From: Bradyrhizobium yuanmingense
GTDB lineage: Bacteria > Pseudomonadota > Alphaproteobacteria > Rhizobiales > Xanthobacteraceae
Assembly (NCBI RefSeq): GCF_900094575.1
Contig: NZ_FMAE01000015.1
Coordinates: 1 to 52,506 of the forward strand
Direction: 5' to 3'
Length of the DNA: 52,506 nt
Notes under the pieces: model-generated
Database searches by the model: none
What the model was told of the DNA's origin: nothing
Seen by the model: only the letters and a program-made list of their open reading frames with translations
Position numbers and translations under genes: made by a program
Shown here: piece after piece, positions 1-7,630 of the stretch
Position numbering within the stretch: the stretch's first letter is position 1
How the letters are laid out: every line of letters begins with the position of its first letter

Positions 1-319
1 CAAAGCTGCTGATCTCGTCGAGCAGGCGGTTCACGAGACGCTCGCCTACTATGCCTTTCCGGACATCCATTGGCGGAAGATTCGAACCAACAATCCGCTC
101 GAGCGCATCATGAAGGAGATCCGGCGACGAACCCGTGTCGTCGGCGCCTTCCCCGACGGTCAATCCTGTCTCAACTTAGCGGCGGCCCGGCTGCGGCACA
201 TTGCCGGAACGGTGTGGTCGACCAAATGCTACATGAACATGCGACCGCTCTATCAGCCACAACTCTCTGAAACCGGAGCCGTCGCCTGATCAAAAGTGCG
301 AAAGATTCTGGACAGTACC
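1..319 (+). mobile_element. 3' end of an IS256-family insertion sequence (left copy)
   Basis: This is the right-hand part of an insertion sequence that continues beyond the window. The transposase stop codon at 287-289 is followed by about 30 bases ending in gattctggacagtacc at 304-319, which I take as the terminal repeat. The same bases occur as the reverse complement at 52168-52183, where a second copy starts. The two copies differ at only one or two visible positions, so the duplication looks recent. The inner boundary at 319 is inferred from where the two copies stop matching. Confidence 0.85.
2..289 (+). CDS. IS256-family transposase, C-terminal part
   Basis: This is a partial gene, open at the left edge, with 95 codons visible. 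The protein ends in the block typical of IS256 mutator-type transposases: an IRTNNPLERIMKEIRRRTR segment, then GAFPDGQS, then an arginine-rich helix. The conserved glutamate in NPLE corresponds to the last acidic residue of the DDE catalytic triad in this family. The other catalytic residues lie outside the window. Compared with the copy at the right edge it has GTVWS where that one has GTAWS. No start codon or promoter is visible. Confidence 0.9.
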   Translation, partial: KAADLVEQAVHETLAYYAFPDIHWRKIRTNNPLERIMKEIRRRTRVVGAFPDGQSCLNLAAARLRHIAGTVWSTKCYMNMRPLYQPQLSETGAVA

Positions 320-347
320 TGCGAATGAACGTCAGACGGCGTCTTGG

Positions 348-1031
348 TCACTGACTCAACTCCTTTGACCAGTTGATGGCGCGGACGTAGACGCCAAGGG
401 GATTCTTGCGCAGGCGTTCGGCATCGCGCGGCGACTCGATTGCGATCGTGAGAATTGCCGTCCAGCGTTCGGTCGAACTCAGCGTGCCGTTGTCGTAACT
501 GCGTTCAATCCATGCGACCCGAAAGCTCTCCGAAGACGCGCGAATGACGCTCGAGACGTCTACGGAGATTTGAGCCTTGCCCAGCTTGGCAAAGGGGTCA
601 TTGTTGCGTGCATAATCGTTGAGCGCAGCCGCGCCACGATCGGTCGTAAAATCATACGCCCGGAGCCAATTCCGGCGCAGAACGATACCGTCGGCCGGCA
701 AGCCTCTGACGTCCTCGATGAAGCGCGCCAGATGGTAGGCGATCTGCGCATCAGTGGGCTGATAGTCGATGTTGGCCGGCGCAACCCTTTGGGCTTGGCC
801 GAGATGATCGACTTCTACTACCCAAGGCGTGATCGATCCCTGGCTCGATTGCCAGACAAGGCTGCCAGCGAGACCGGCTGAAAGCATCAGGCAGCCGAAC
901 GCCATTAGGCGCCAGTTCTTGGCCTGCACGCGGGCAGATCCAATGCGTTCGTCCCAAACCTGCGCTGCCTTTTTGTAAGGCGTAATCGGCTCGGGCATGC
1001 GCCCGTAGTGAACTGATGGTCGTTTGAACAT
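348..1031 (-). CDS. trbF: conjugal transfer protein TrbF
   Basis: A 227-residue VirB8-like inner-membrane component of the trb mating-channel type IV secretion system. The order is a cytoplasmic N-terminus with a PYKKAAQVWDERIG segment (about 19-32), one membrane helix (about 40-60, LMAFGCLMLSAGLAGSLVW), then a periplasmic domain ending NPLGVYVRAINWSKELSQ, the usual TrbF C-terminus. The length is normal, so the gene is complete. It is the last trb gene before the left IS element, whose inner end is only 28 bases beyond the stop. trbG and trbI, which normally follow, are absent from the window. The start is 93 bases after trbL. Confidence 0.92.
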   Translation of the reverse strand: MFKRPSVHYGRMPEPITPYKKAAQVWDERIGSARVQAKNWRLMAFGCLMLSAGLAGSLVWQSSQGSITPWVVEVDHLGQAQRVAPANIDYQPTDAQIAYHLARFIEDVRGLPADGIVLRRNWLRAYDFTTDRGAAALNDYARNNDPFAKLGKAQISVDVSSVIRASSESFRVAWIERSYDNGTLSSTERWTAILTIAIESPRDAERLRKNPLGVYVRAINWSKELSQ

Positions 1032-1124
1032 CGCTGGTTGCCCCCTGATATCGAGTGATCGGTTTCAAGTCTTGCGATAGAAGGTTTGAGGCGCTGCTGT
1101 GCGGCGGAGGTGCAGTGGTGCGTC

Positions 1125-2351
1125 TCAGCGTTCTCCTTCGGACAAATCGACGGAGGAGCCGCTGCCACCATGATCGCCGGAGCGGACGGCGTGGCCAGCG
1201 GCGGAGGCACCATGCCGAATGGTCTGAGCACGCTTCATGCGGCGAGCCCAATCAGGCTGCCCTTCGGCCGGAGCGCTCGCGCTCTGGTCGCCCGCTTGGC
1301 TACCTCCGAAGGCAGACGCTGCTCGACGCAATGGACTCGTCGCAGCCGAAGCGCCAGCCTCCGCGACGCCGGCAAGGCCGCCGCTTCGATAGGCGGCTGT
1401 TGCTCCGGTTATGACAGCGCCGCCACCGCGCGCGGCGCCTGCAACCGCACCGCCAGCGAGACCGGCACCGCCAGCAGCAACTCCCGCACCAGCCGCAACA
1501 ATGCCGCCAGCAGCAAGGCCTGTTCCAATCGCCGCGCCGGCGCCGAGTTGAGGTCCGCCCGACACGAGGCCGTTTGCGATACCCGGACCGAAGATGCCGA
1601 GGCCCAGCAAGGAGAGGGCCGCGAGCACCAGCGTCATCGCGTCTTCGATGGTCGGCTGTGCACCGCCGAAACCTGCGGTGAACTGCGAGAACAGGGTGGA
1701 GCCGATGCCGACGATGACGGCCAGGACTAGGATCTTGATCCCTGAAGATGTGACGTTGCCCAGAACCCGCTCCGCCGCAAAAGCGGTCTTGCCAAACAAG
1801 CCAAAGGGAATGAGCACGAAGCCGGCCAGCGTCGTGAGCTTGAACTCGATCAGGGTGACGAAGAGCTGGATCGCCAGAATGAAGAAGGCGATCAGCACCA
1901 CGACCCAGGCGAAGAGGAGGACGACGATCTGGACGAAATTCTCGAAGAAACTGATGTACCCCATCAGGTTTGAGATCGAATCGAGGAGCGGTCGGCCGGC
2001 ATCAAGTCCGACCTGGGCGATCTTTCCCGGCCGCAGGAAATCCGATGCGGAGAGGCTTGCGCCTGATGCTTTCAGTCCAAGACCGGCAAAGCTCTCGAAG
2101 ACGATGCGGGCTAGACTGTTCCAGTTACCGATGAGGTAGGCGAAGAGCCCTACGAAGAGCGTCTTCTTGACCAGACGCGCGATGATGTCCTCGTCCGTTC
2201 CCCAACTCCAGAACAACGCTGCGAGCGTAATGTCGATCGCAGCAAGGGTCGTTGCGAGATATCCGACCTCGCTCCCCAGCAATCCGAATCCGTTGTCGAT
2301 ATAACGCGTGAACGTTTCAAGGAACTGGTCAATGATCCCTGTACCAGTCAT
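1125..2351 (-). CDS. trbL: conjugal transfer protein TrbL (VirB6-like)
   Basis: A 408-residue polytopic inner-membrane protein of the mating channel. About residues 1-270 carry repeated hydrophobic helices. The region beyond about 270 is rich in Ala and Gly and ends in a hydrophilic tail with basic and acidic residues, as is usual for TrbL. The ATG at 2349-2351 overlaps the stop of the preceding trbK-like gene in an ATGA arrangement, so the two are probably translationally coupled. The family label rests on the hydrophobicity pattern, the low-complexity tail and the position between trbJ/K and trbF. Confidence 0.88.
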   Translation of the reverse strand: MTGTGIIDQFLETFTRYIDNGFGLLGSEVGYLATTLAAIDITLAALFWSWGTDEDIIARLVKKTLFVGLFAYLIGNWNSLARIVFESFAGLGLKASGASLSASDFLRPGKIAQVGLDAGRPLLDSISNLMGYISFFENFVQIVVLLFAWVVVLIAFFILAIQLFVTLIEFKLTTLAGFVLIPFGLFGKTAFAAERVLGNVTSSGIKILVLAVIVGIGSTLFSQFTAGFGGAQPTIEDAMTLVLAALSLLGLGIFGPGIANGLVSGGPQLGAGAAIGTGLAAGGIVAAGAGVAAGGAGLAGGAVAGAARGGGAVITGATAAYRSGGLAGVAEAGASAATSPLRRAASAFGGSQAGDQSASAPAEGQPDWARRMKRAQTIRHGASAAGHAVRSGDHGGSGSSVDLSEGER

Positions 2352-2719
2352 GGCTTGCTCGCCTCAGGGGTCGCCAGGTTCGGATATCCCTGCGGGATCC
2401 GGCTTTGATCCTTTGGAGCGAGCGCCACGCCGGCGGCGGAATCGTCGCGGCCTGGAACTGCGGCACCGTCTTTCTTGCCAAAGAAGCGACGGCGGTTTTC
2501 GGCCCAAACCTGCTTGCAACGCTCATAACCCGCTGCGTGGTCCGTAGTGACGTTGCGGCAGCGCGCGAGGTCTGAGCTGGTTGCGTCTGCCGTCTGCTCC
2601 GCCTTCGGCGGCGGAGGAGAACGATCTCCGCCACGAAGTTGAATCGTGCAGGCAGCGACGGCCACTACGCCGATTGTCGTAAGCAGCGACAATGCCTTGA
2701 ATGCCCGGATGTCGGTCAT
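2348..2719 (-). CDS. TrbK-alt type putative entry-exclusion lipoprotein
   Basis: A 123-residue protein with a short hydrophobic N-terminus followed by a lipobox-like VAAC (cysteine near residue 24), so it is probably a lipoprotein. The central segment, with paired cysteines (ARCRNVTTDHAAGYERCKQ) and then WAENRRRFFG, matches the small TrbK-alt family found between trbJ and trbL in alphaproteobacterial elements. In related systems TrbK blocks entry of a second copy of the element. Its start overlaps the trbJ stop and its stop overlaps the trbL start, both as ATGA. The function is inferred from family and position. Confidence 0.78.
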   Translation of the reverse strand: MTDIRAFKALSLLTTIGVVAVAACTIQLRGGDRSPPPPKAEQTADATSSDLARCRNVTTDHAAGYERCKQVWAENRRRFFGKKDGAAVPGRDDSAAGVALAPKDQSRIPQGYPNLATPEASKP

Positions 2720-3450
2720 CAGTGGAACATCTGCACGTTGGATGATTGATAGCCCTGCCCCGCTATCAGGAAGCGCCGAAGCTGTTCTCGTCCCTGATCC
2801 TGGGCCGAGGCGCGCTGAGCCGCTTCAAGGCTTTGCGCTCGCCCCTGCGCCGCCATGACGGCGGTGAGGTCGGCGAGCTGCTGCGTGTTCAGCGCGAGAA
2901 TCTGATTGCCCGCCTGCGTTGCCTGCAGCGCGCCGCTCGCGCCTTGGCTTGAGGTTACGAGCGCGGACGTCTGGACACGGTTGGTGTCGAGGTTGCCAAC
3001 GATGCCGGCCTGGACACGAAGCGCATCTTGCGTTGCCGCATAAGTGTTTTGCCACCGCGATTGAGCGTTGGTGAGCAGCAACTGGCTGGATTGGTTGCCA
3101 GTGGCCGGCGCGTAGCTCGTCGAAAACGCGCGATCGATCTGTTGGACGTCGTAGGCGATACGCTGGGCCTGGGCCAGCAATTGTTGAGTACGCTGGATCG
3201 AGGATTGCAGTTGCTGCAGCGATGAGTACGGCAGGTTTACCAGGTTCTTCGCCTGATTGATCAACATCTGCGCCTCGTTCTGCAACGAGGTGATCTGATT
3301 GTTGATCTGCTGGAGCTCTCGTGCGGCAGTCAGGACGTTCTGAACGTAGTTGTTCGGATCGAAGACGATCCACTGCGCGCGCGCCGGCTCGGTGACGCCA
3401 AGCATGAGGGCGATGGTGCCGGCGGCCGCCGATAGGCCAAGACGCCTCAT
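2719..3450 (-). CDS. trbJ: conjugal transfer protein TrbJ (VirB5-like)
   Basis: A 243-residue periplasmic protein. The N-terminal signal peptide ends in ARAQ at about residue 25. A TrbJ-type motif WIVFDPNNYVQNVLTA follows, then long glutamine-rich helical stretches with coiled-coil character (about 45-130). VirB5-type proteins are minor pilus components involved in assembly or recipient contact. The start overlaps the trbE stop by an ATGA junction, as elsewhere in this operon. The length is normal for the family and there are no internal breaks. Confidence 0.9.
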   Translation of the reverse strand: MRRLGLSAAAGTIALMLGVTEPARAQWIVFDPNNYVQNVLTAARELQQINNQITSLQNEAQMLINQAKNLVNLPYSSLQQLQSSIQRTQQLLAQAQRIAYDVQQIDRAFSTSYAPATGNQSSQLLLTNAQSRWQNTYAATQDALRVQAGIVGNLDTNRVQTSALVTSSQGASGALQATQAGNQILALNTQQLADLTAVMAAQGRAQSLEAAQRASAQDQGREQLRRFLIAGQGYQSSNVQMFH

Positions 3451-5888
3451 AGTGATTTCTCCAGGTTGACGAGATTGGGGATAAGATCGAGGGCCCAGGC
3501 GACGTCACGGTGCTGGAGCCAAGCCGGGACAAAGCCGTCAGGTCCATGTTCGGCATAGAGTTGCGCGATGACAGCCTGGTCGGTCTTGGAAGAAGCTGCC
3601 GTAAAGGCGAGCGCGACTTCACCAAGCCCAAGTTCGAACATGCGGTTGCCCCGGCGCGACTGGCAGTAGTAGTCGCGCTTTGGCGTTGCCCGGCTCAGAA
3701 GTTCGATTTGGCGATCGTTGAGTCCGAAGCGGCGGTAGATGTCGGTGATCTGCGGTTCGATCGCTCGTTCGTTCGGCAGTAGCAGCCGAGTTGGGCAGCT
3801 TTCGATGATCACCGGCGCGATCGCGGAGCCGCCGATATCCGACAACGACTGGGTAGCGAAGATGACGGACGCATTCTTCTTCCGAAGCGTCTTCAGCCAT
3901 TCGCGGAGCTGGCCGGCAAAGTCCTCGTCGTCGAGGGCAAGCCAGCCTTCATCGACAATGAGGAGTGTCGGCCGACCATCGAGACGCTCACCGATACGAT
4001 GGAAGAGGTACGCCAGCACGGCCGGAGTAGCGCTCGTTCCGATCAAGCCTTCGGTCTCAAATGCCTGGACCGACGCCTCGCCGAGGCGCTCGAATTCGGC
4101 ATCGAGCAAGCGGCCGGATGGACCGCCGAGGCAATACGGTTGCAGCGCCCGCTTCAGCGAATTCGATTGCAGCAGAACTGACAAGCCCGTGAGGGTGCGC
4201 TCCTCTCTCGGCGCCGAAGCGAGCGACGTCAGCGCCGACCACAGTTGATCCTTGACCTCCGGCGTTATCTCGACCTGTTCCCGTGCTAGGATCGCGCCGA
4301 TCCATTCCGTCGCCCATCCGCGCTCGGAAGGATCATCAATCCAAGCCAGCGGCTGCAGGGCGACGGGTTGTTCACCTCCGTCGGACAATGCGCCGCCAAG
4401 ATCGTGCCAGTCGCCACCCATGGCGAGCGCGGCCGCCCGAATTGAACCGCCGAAATCGAACGCAAAAACCTGAGAGTTCGGGTAGCGCCTGAACTGTAAC
4501 GCCATCAGCGCAAGCAGGACCGACTTGCCAGCACCTGTCGGCCCCACCACGAGGGTATGACCGACGTCACCGACGTGGAGGGAGAATCGGAAGGGCGTCG
4601 ATCCCTCTGTCTTGCCGAACAAAAGAGGCGGACCCTTGAAGTGCAGATCCCTCGCCTCGCCAACCCAAACCGCCGACATCGGAATCATATGGGCCAGATT
4701 GAGGGTCGAAAGCGGCGGCTGCCGCACATTGGCGTAGACGTGCCCGGGCAGACTGCCGAGCCAGGCTTCGACGGCGTTTACCGTCTCGATCATGCATGTG
4801 AAATCGCGGCCCTGAATAACCTTCTCGACTAGGCGCAGCTTTTCATCAGCAGCATTGGGATCCCGGTCCCAGATGGTAATGGTCGCCGTGACAAGGGCTT
4901 GTCCGATCTGATCGGACCCAAGTTCCTGCAACGCCGCGTCGGCATCCAGCGCCTTGTTGTGTGCGTCGGTATCGAGCAGCGTCGACGCCTCATTCGTCAT
5001 GACCTCCTTGAGAATGGCGCCAATCGATTTTCGCTTGGCGAACCACTGGCGTCGGATCCTGGTCAGGAGCTTGGTGGCATCGGTCTTGTCGAGCATGATC
5101 GCGCGGGTCGACCATCGATACGAGAACGCCAGGCGATTAAGGTCATCAAGAATTCCCGGAGTCGTCGCGCCCGGAAAGCCGACGATCGTCAGGACCCGCA
5201 GATTGGCTGAGCCCAACATTGGCTCGAGCCCGCCGGTCAACGGCTGGTCGGCCAAGAACGCATCAATGTACATCGGGATTTCGGGCACTCGAACACGATG
5301 ACGCTTGGTGGAGATCGTGGAGTGCAGATAGGTCAGCGTATCCTGATCATCGAGCCAGACACATTCGGGCATGAACCCTTCAACGAGTTGCAATACGCGG
5401 TTGGTTTGGTCGGCAAACCCGCGCAGCACCTCGCGCGCGTCTGCTCCAACGGTGCGATCCCGGCCCTCATAGAGAAGTCGTTCTGCCTTAGCCGCTCCTT
5501 GCTCCGGCGGCAAATAAAGGAAGGTCAGGAAATAACTGGACTCATAGTGGGTGCCCGCCTCTTCAAACTGAGCTCTGCGCTCCGCGTCGACCAGCGCGGA
5601 TGCGACATCCGGAAAGGTGCTCGGAGGGTAGGCTCCTGCAAAATGGCGCTGCGCCTCAACGAATACGGCCCAGCCGGATCCCAGGCGACGCAAGGCGTTA
5701 TTCAAGCGACCGGCGACGGCGACAAGCTCAGCCGGCACTGCGCTGTCGAGGTCAGGCCCCCGGAACTTCGCCGTCCGCTGGAACGAGCCGTCCTTGTTGA
5801 GGACGATTCCCTCGTCCACCAGGGCTGCCCAAGGCAGGAAGTCGGCGAGCCGGGCATTGGAATGGCGATATTCGGCAAGGTTCATCAT
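3447..5888 (-). CDS. trbE: conjugal transfer ATPase TrbE (VirB4-like)
   Basis: The 813-residue VirB4-type ATPase that powers assembly of the mating channel. It opens with MMNLAEYRHSNARLADFLPW, typical of TrbE. The N-terminal VirB4 domain is followed by Walker A GPTGAGKS (about 449-456) and Walker B LLIVDEGWLALD (about 640-650), then a C-terminal ATPase region containing ATQSLSDI. I place the start at the tandem ATG pair at 5883-5888, because the upstream part of the open frame overlaps trbD and resembles no trb protein. It sits 10 bases after trbD and overlaps trbJ by 4 bases. Confidence 0.93.
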   Translation of the reverse strand: MMNLAEYRHSNARLADFLPWAALVDEGIVLNKDGSFQRTAKFRGPDLDSAVPAELVAVAGRLNNALRRLGSGWAVFVEAQRHFAGAYPPSTFPDVASALVDAERRAQFEEAGTHYESSYFLTFLYLPPEQGAAKAERLLYEGRDRTVGADAREVLRGFADQTNRVLQLVEGFMPECVWLDDQDTLTYLHSTISTKRHRVRVPEIPMYIDAFLADQPLTGGLEPMLGSANLRVLTIVGFPGATTPGILDDLNRLAFSYRWSTRAIMLDKTDATKLLTRIRRQWFAKRKSIGAILKEVMTNEASTLLDTDAHNKALDADAALQELGSDQIGQALVTATITIWDRDPNAADEKLRLVEKVIQGRDFTCMIETVNAVEAWLGSLPGHVYANVRQPPLSTLNLAHMIPMSAVWVGEARDLHFKGPPLLFGKTEGSTPFRFSLHVGDVGHTLVVGPTGAGKSVLLALMALQFRRYPNSQVFAFDFGGSIRAAALAMGGDWHDLGGALSDGGEQPVALQPLAWIDDPSERGWATEWIGAILAREQVEITPEVKDQLWSALTSLASAPREERTLTGLSVLLQSNSLKRALQPYCLGGPSGRLLDAEFERLGEASVQAFETEGLIGTSATPAVLAYLFHRIGERLDGRPTLLIVDEGWLALDDEDFAGQLREWLKTLRKKNASVIFATQSLSDIGGSAIAPVIIESCPTRLLLPNERAIEPQITDIYRRFGLNDRQIELLSRATPKRDYYCQSRRGNRMFELGLGEVALAFTAASSKTDQAVIAQLYAEHGPDGFVPAWLQHRDVAWALDLIPNLVNLEKSL

Positions 5889-5898
5889 GAGAGAGAGC

Positions 5899-6162
5899 TC
5901 AGGTGTTGAGATGATCGGGGATGCGCAGATGTCGGCGCACCACATCGACGAAGGCGGGGTCGCGCTTGGCGGCCCAGACTGCGGCCATGTGGCCGATGAA
6001 CCAGAGGACCAGACCCGCGATCCAGAGCCGCAGCCCCAGACCCAGGGCTGCCGCAAGCGTGCCGTTGACGATCGCAACCGACCGCGGCGCGCCACCCATC
6101 AGGATTGGTTCGGTGAGCGCACGATGAACGGGCCCGGCAAAGCCTGTGATCGGCTCATCCAT
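5899..6162 (-). CDS. trbD: conjugal transfer protein TrbD (VirB3-like)
   Basis: An 87-residue inner-membrane protein. The start MDEPITGFAGPVHRALTEPI followed by LMGGAPRSVAIVNGTL is the TrbD signature. A strongly hydrophobic segment (about 34-55) and an aromatic-rich helix follow, and the C-terminal tail is charged. VirB3-type proteins associate with the VirB4 ATPase, which fits trbE being the next gene. The ATG at 6160-6162 shares a base with the trbC stop codon. A longer upstream reading exists in this frame but runs through trbC, so the short form is preferred. Confidence 0.9.
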   Translation of the reverse strand: MDEPITGFAGPVHRALTEPILMGGAPRSVAIVNGTLAAALGLGLRLWIAGLVLWFIGHMAAVWAAKRDPAFVDVVRRHLRIPDHLNT

Positions 6163-6485
6163 CAGATCACCACGCCGCCGCCGAAGGAGAAAAACGACAG
6201 GAAGAAGCTTGAGGCGGCAAACGCGATCGATAGACCGAACACGATCTGGATCAGCCGGCGGAAGCCACCTGATGAGTCCCCGAATGCGAGCGTTAGGCCG
6301 GTCACGACGATGATGATGACCGCGATGATCTTTGCGACCGGCCCCTCCACAGACTGCAAGATCTGATTGAGCGGCTGCTCCCACGGCATGTTCGAGCCAG
6401 CCGCCCATGCCGGCCCCGCTCCCAAAACAACGAAGCCGAACAGTCCCAGCGATGCACCTCGAAGAAAACGAAATTGCTGACGCAT
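6162..6485 (-). CDS. trbC: conjugal transfer prepilin TrbC (VirB2-like)
   Basis: A 107-residue pilin precursor. The start MRQQFRFLRG leads a signal peptide that ends around GPAWA, followed by a mature part with two hydrophobic helices (IIAVIIIVVTGLTLAF, then IVFGLSIAFAASSFFLSFF) and a short hinge with DSSGGFRR. This two-helix layout is that of VirB2/TrbC pilins. The chosen ATG at 6483-6485 has an AGGAGA ribosome site just upstream, inside the end of trbB, and starts one base after the trbB stop. A longer in-frame start at 6527 exists but has less support. Confidence 0.9.
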   Translation of the reverse strand: MRQQFRFLRGASLGLFGFVVLGAGPAWAAGSNMPWEQPLNQILQSVEGPVAKIIAVIIIVVTGLTLAFGDSSGGFRRLIQIVFGLSIAFAASSFFLSFFSFGGGVVI

Positions 6486-6486
6486 G

Positions 6487-7491
6487 TCAGTCTCCTGCTG
6501 TTGAAAGGCTGTAGTCACCGGTGGCACCCAGCCCTGAGACGGCGGCGAGCTCAGCGAGGCGGCGGTCAGCGCCGCGTCCCACCAGCACGGCGACGAGGTC
6601 GATGGTCTCGGCGATCAGGGCTCGCGGAACCGTGATGACAGCTTCCTGGATGAGCTGCTCGAGTCGGCGCAACGCGCCGAGCGCAGTCCCAGCATGGATG
6701 GTACCGATGCCGCCGGGATGACCGGTGCCCCAGGCCTTGAGGAGGTCGAGTGCTTCGGCACCTCGGACTTCGCCGATCGGGATGTGGTCAGGACGCAGTC
6801 GGAGGGACGAGCGGACAAGATCCGACAGCGTCGCCACACCGTCCTTGGTCCGCAGCGCAACGAGATTGGGCGCCCTGCATTGCAGCTCGCGGGTGTCCTC
6901 GATCAGCACGACCCGATCGGAGGTCTTCGCCACCTCGGCCAGGAGTGCATTTGTCAACGTTGTCTTGCCGGTCGATGTCCCACCGGCGACGAGGATGTTC
7001 TTCCGTGCGGCAACCCCGTTCTGCAGGGTCTTGGCCTGCTCCAAGGTCATGATGCGCCTGGCGACGTAATCGTCGAGCGTAAACACGGCGACGGCGGGCT
7101 TGCGGATAGCAAAGGCCGGTGCTGCAACGACCGGAGGCAAGAGACCTTCGAAGCGCTCGCCTGTCCCGGGCAGTTCGGCCGAAACCCGTGGCGCGCCGGC
7201 GTGCACTTCGGCGCCCACATGATGCGCAACCAGGCGAACGATCCGTTCGCCATCCGCGGCCGACAGGGTTTCGCCAGTGTCGATCAGGCCGGTCGATAAC
7301 CGGTCGATCCAAAGCCGCCCATCGGGATTGAGCATCACCTCGATGATCGCTTCGTCTTCGAGGTAGCCGGCAATTGCGTAGCCGAGCGCGCTACGCAGCA
7401 TTCGCGCACTGCGCGAACTCGCTTCCGATTGAATGGAATGGATTACCACTGTTCGCCCCACCGAATGAGGACGTCCAACGAGCGTCCTCAT
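6487..7491 (-). CDS. trbB: conjugal transfer ATPase TrbB (VirB11-like)
   Basis: A 334-residue VirB11-family traffic ATPase of the mating channel. Walker A GGTSTGKTT lies at about 170-178, an Asp/His-box-like VVLIEDTRELQ follows at about 194-204, then the R-rich SSLRLRPDHIPIGEVRG motif and a histidine box GTIHAG. The N-terminal SSRSARMLRSALG segment is typical of TrbB. The annotated ATG at 7491 lies inside a strong hairpin and has no clear ribosome site. A GTG about 15 codons further in (before the isoleucine-histidine of VIHSIQ) is a plausible true start. Confidence 0.92.
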   Translation of the reverse strand: MRTLVGRPHSVGRTVVIHSIQSEASSRSARMLRSALGYAIAGYLEDEAIIEVMLNPDGRLWIDRLSTGLIDTGETLSAADGERIVRLVAHHVGAEVHAGAPRVSAELPGTGERFEGLLPPVVAAPAFAIRKPAVAVFTLDDYVARRIMTLEQAKTLQNGVAARKNILVAGGTSTGKTTLTNALLAEVAKTSDRVVLIEDTRELQCRAPNLVALRTKDGVATLSDLVRSSLRLRPDHIPIGEVRGAEALDLLKAWGTGHPGGIGTIHAGTALGALRRLEQLIQEAVITVPRALIAETIDLVAVLVGRGADRRLAELAAVSGLGATGDYSLSTAGD

Positions 7492-7497
7492 GTGGGG
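7456..7497 (-). promoter_or_regulatory. Bulged hairpin spanning the proposed trbB start
   Basis: Perfect 9-base arms at 7465-7473 and 7483-7491 (atgaggacg and cgtcctcat) enclose a 9-base loop. Outside a 3-base bulge at 7462-7464, a further 6 base pairs (ccccac at 7456-7461 with gtgggg at 7492-7497) extend the stem to 15 pairs. In the minus-strand transcript the hairpin includes the annotated trbB ATG. It could control trbB translation or the leader of the trb mRNA. There is no T-run, so it is not a classical terminator. The role is inferred. Confidence 0.55.
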
Positions 7498-7520
7498 ATG
7501 ATTAGAAAAGGCACCGACGG

Positions 7521-7571
7521 GCTTGGCGCAACAAGCAGGTTCGGTGATCGTAGACTGGCGTAGAAAAAGAA
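7521..7571 (-). repeat. Direct repeat copy A, upstream of trbB
   Basis: The 26-base core at 7546-7571 is almost identical (one mismatch) to 9036-9061. Both copies are preceded by gcttggc, 25 bases before the core here and 18 bases before it in copy B. The two copies flank the MFS transporter gene, one in front of trbB and the other in front of the transporter, in the same orientation. This looks like a duplicated leader or promoter created when the transporter gene entered the operon. Confidence 0.75.
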
Positions 7572-7630
7572 AGACTGAAAACTGGTATCTGACGGCTACT
7601 CAGTCGCATTGGCTCAGCGCGAGCTGCTGT

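Noticed and set aside
1055..1730. Long plus-strand readings opposite trbL
   Set aside because: They are antisense to the Ala/Gly-rich tail of TrbL, whose GC-rich codons leave the other strand open; no motif supports them.
3447..6095. An 882-codon version of trbE starting upstream of 5888
   Set aside because: The extra N-terminal residues overlap trbD in another frame and do not resemble any TrbE; the tandem ATG at 5883-5888 gives the usual MNLAEYR start.
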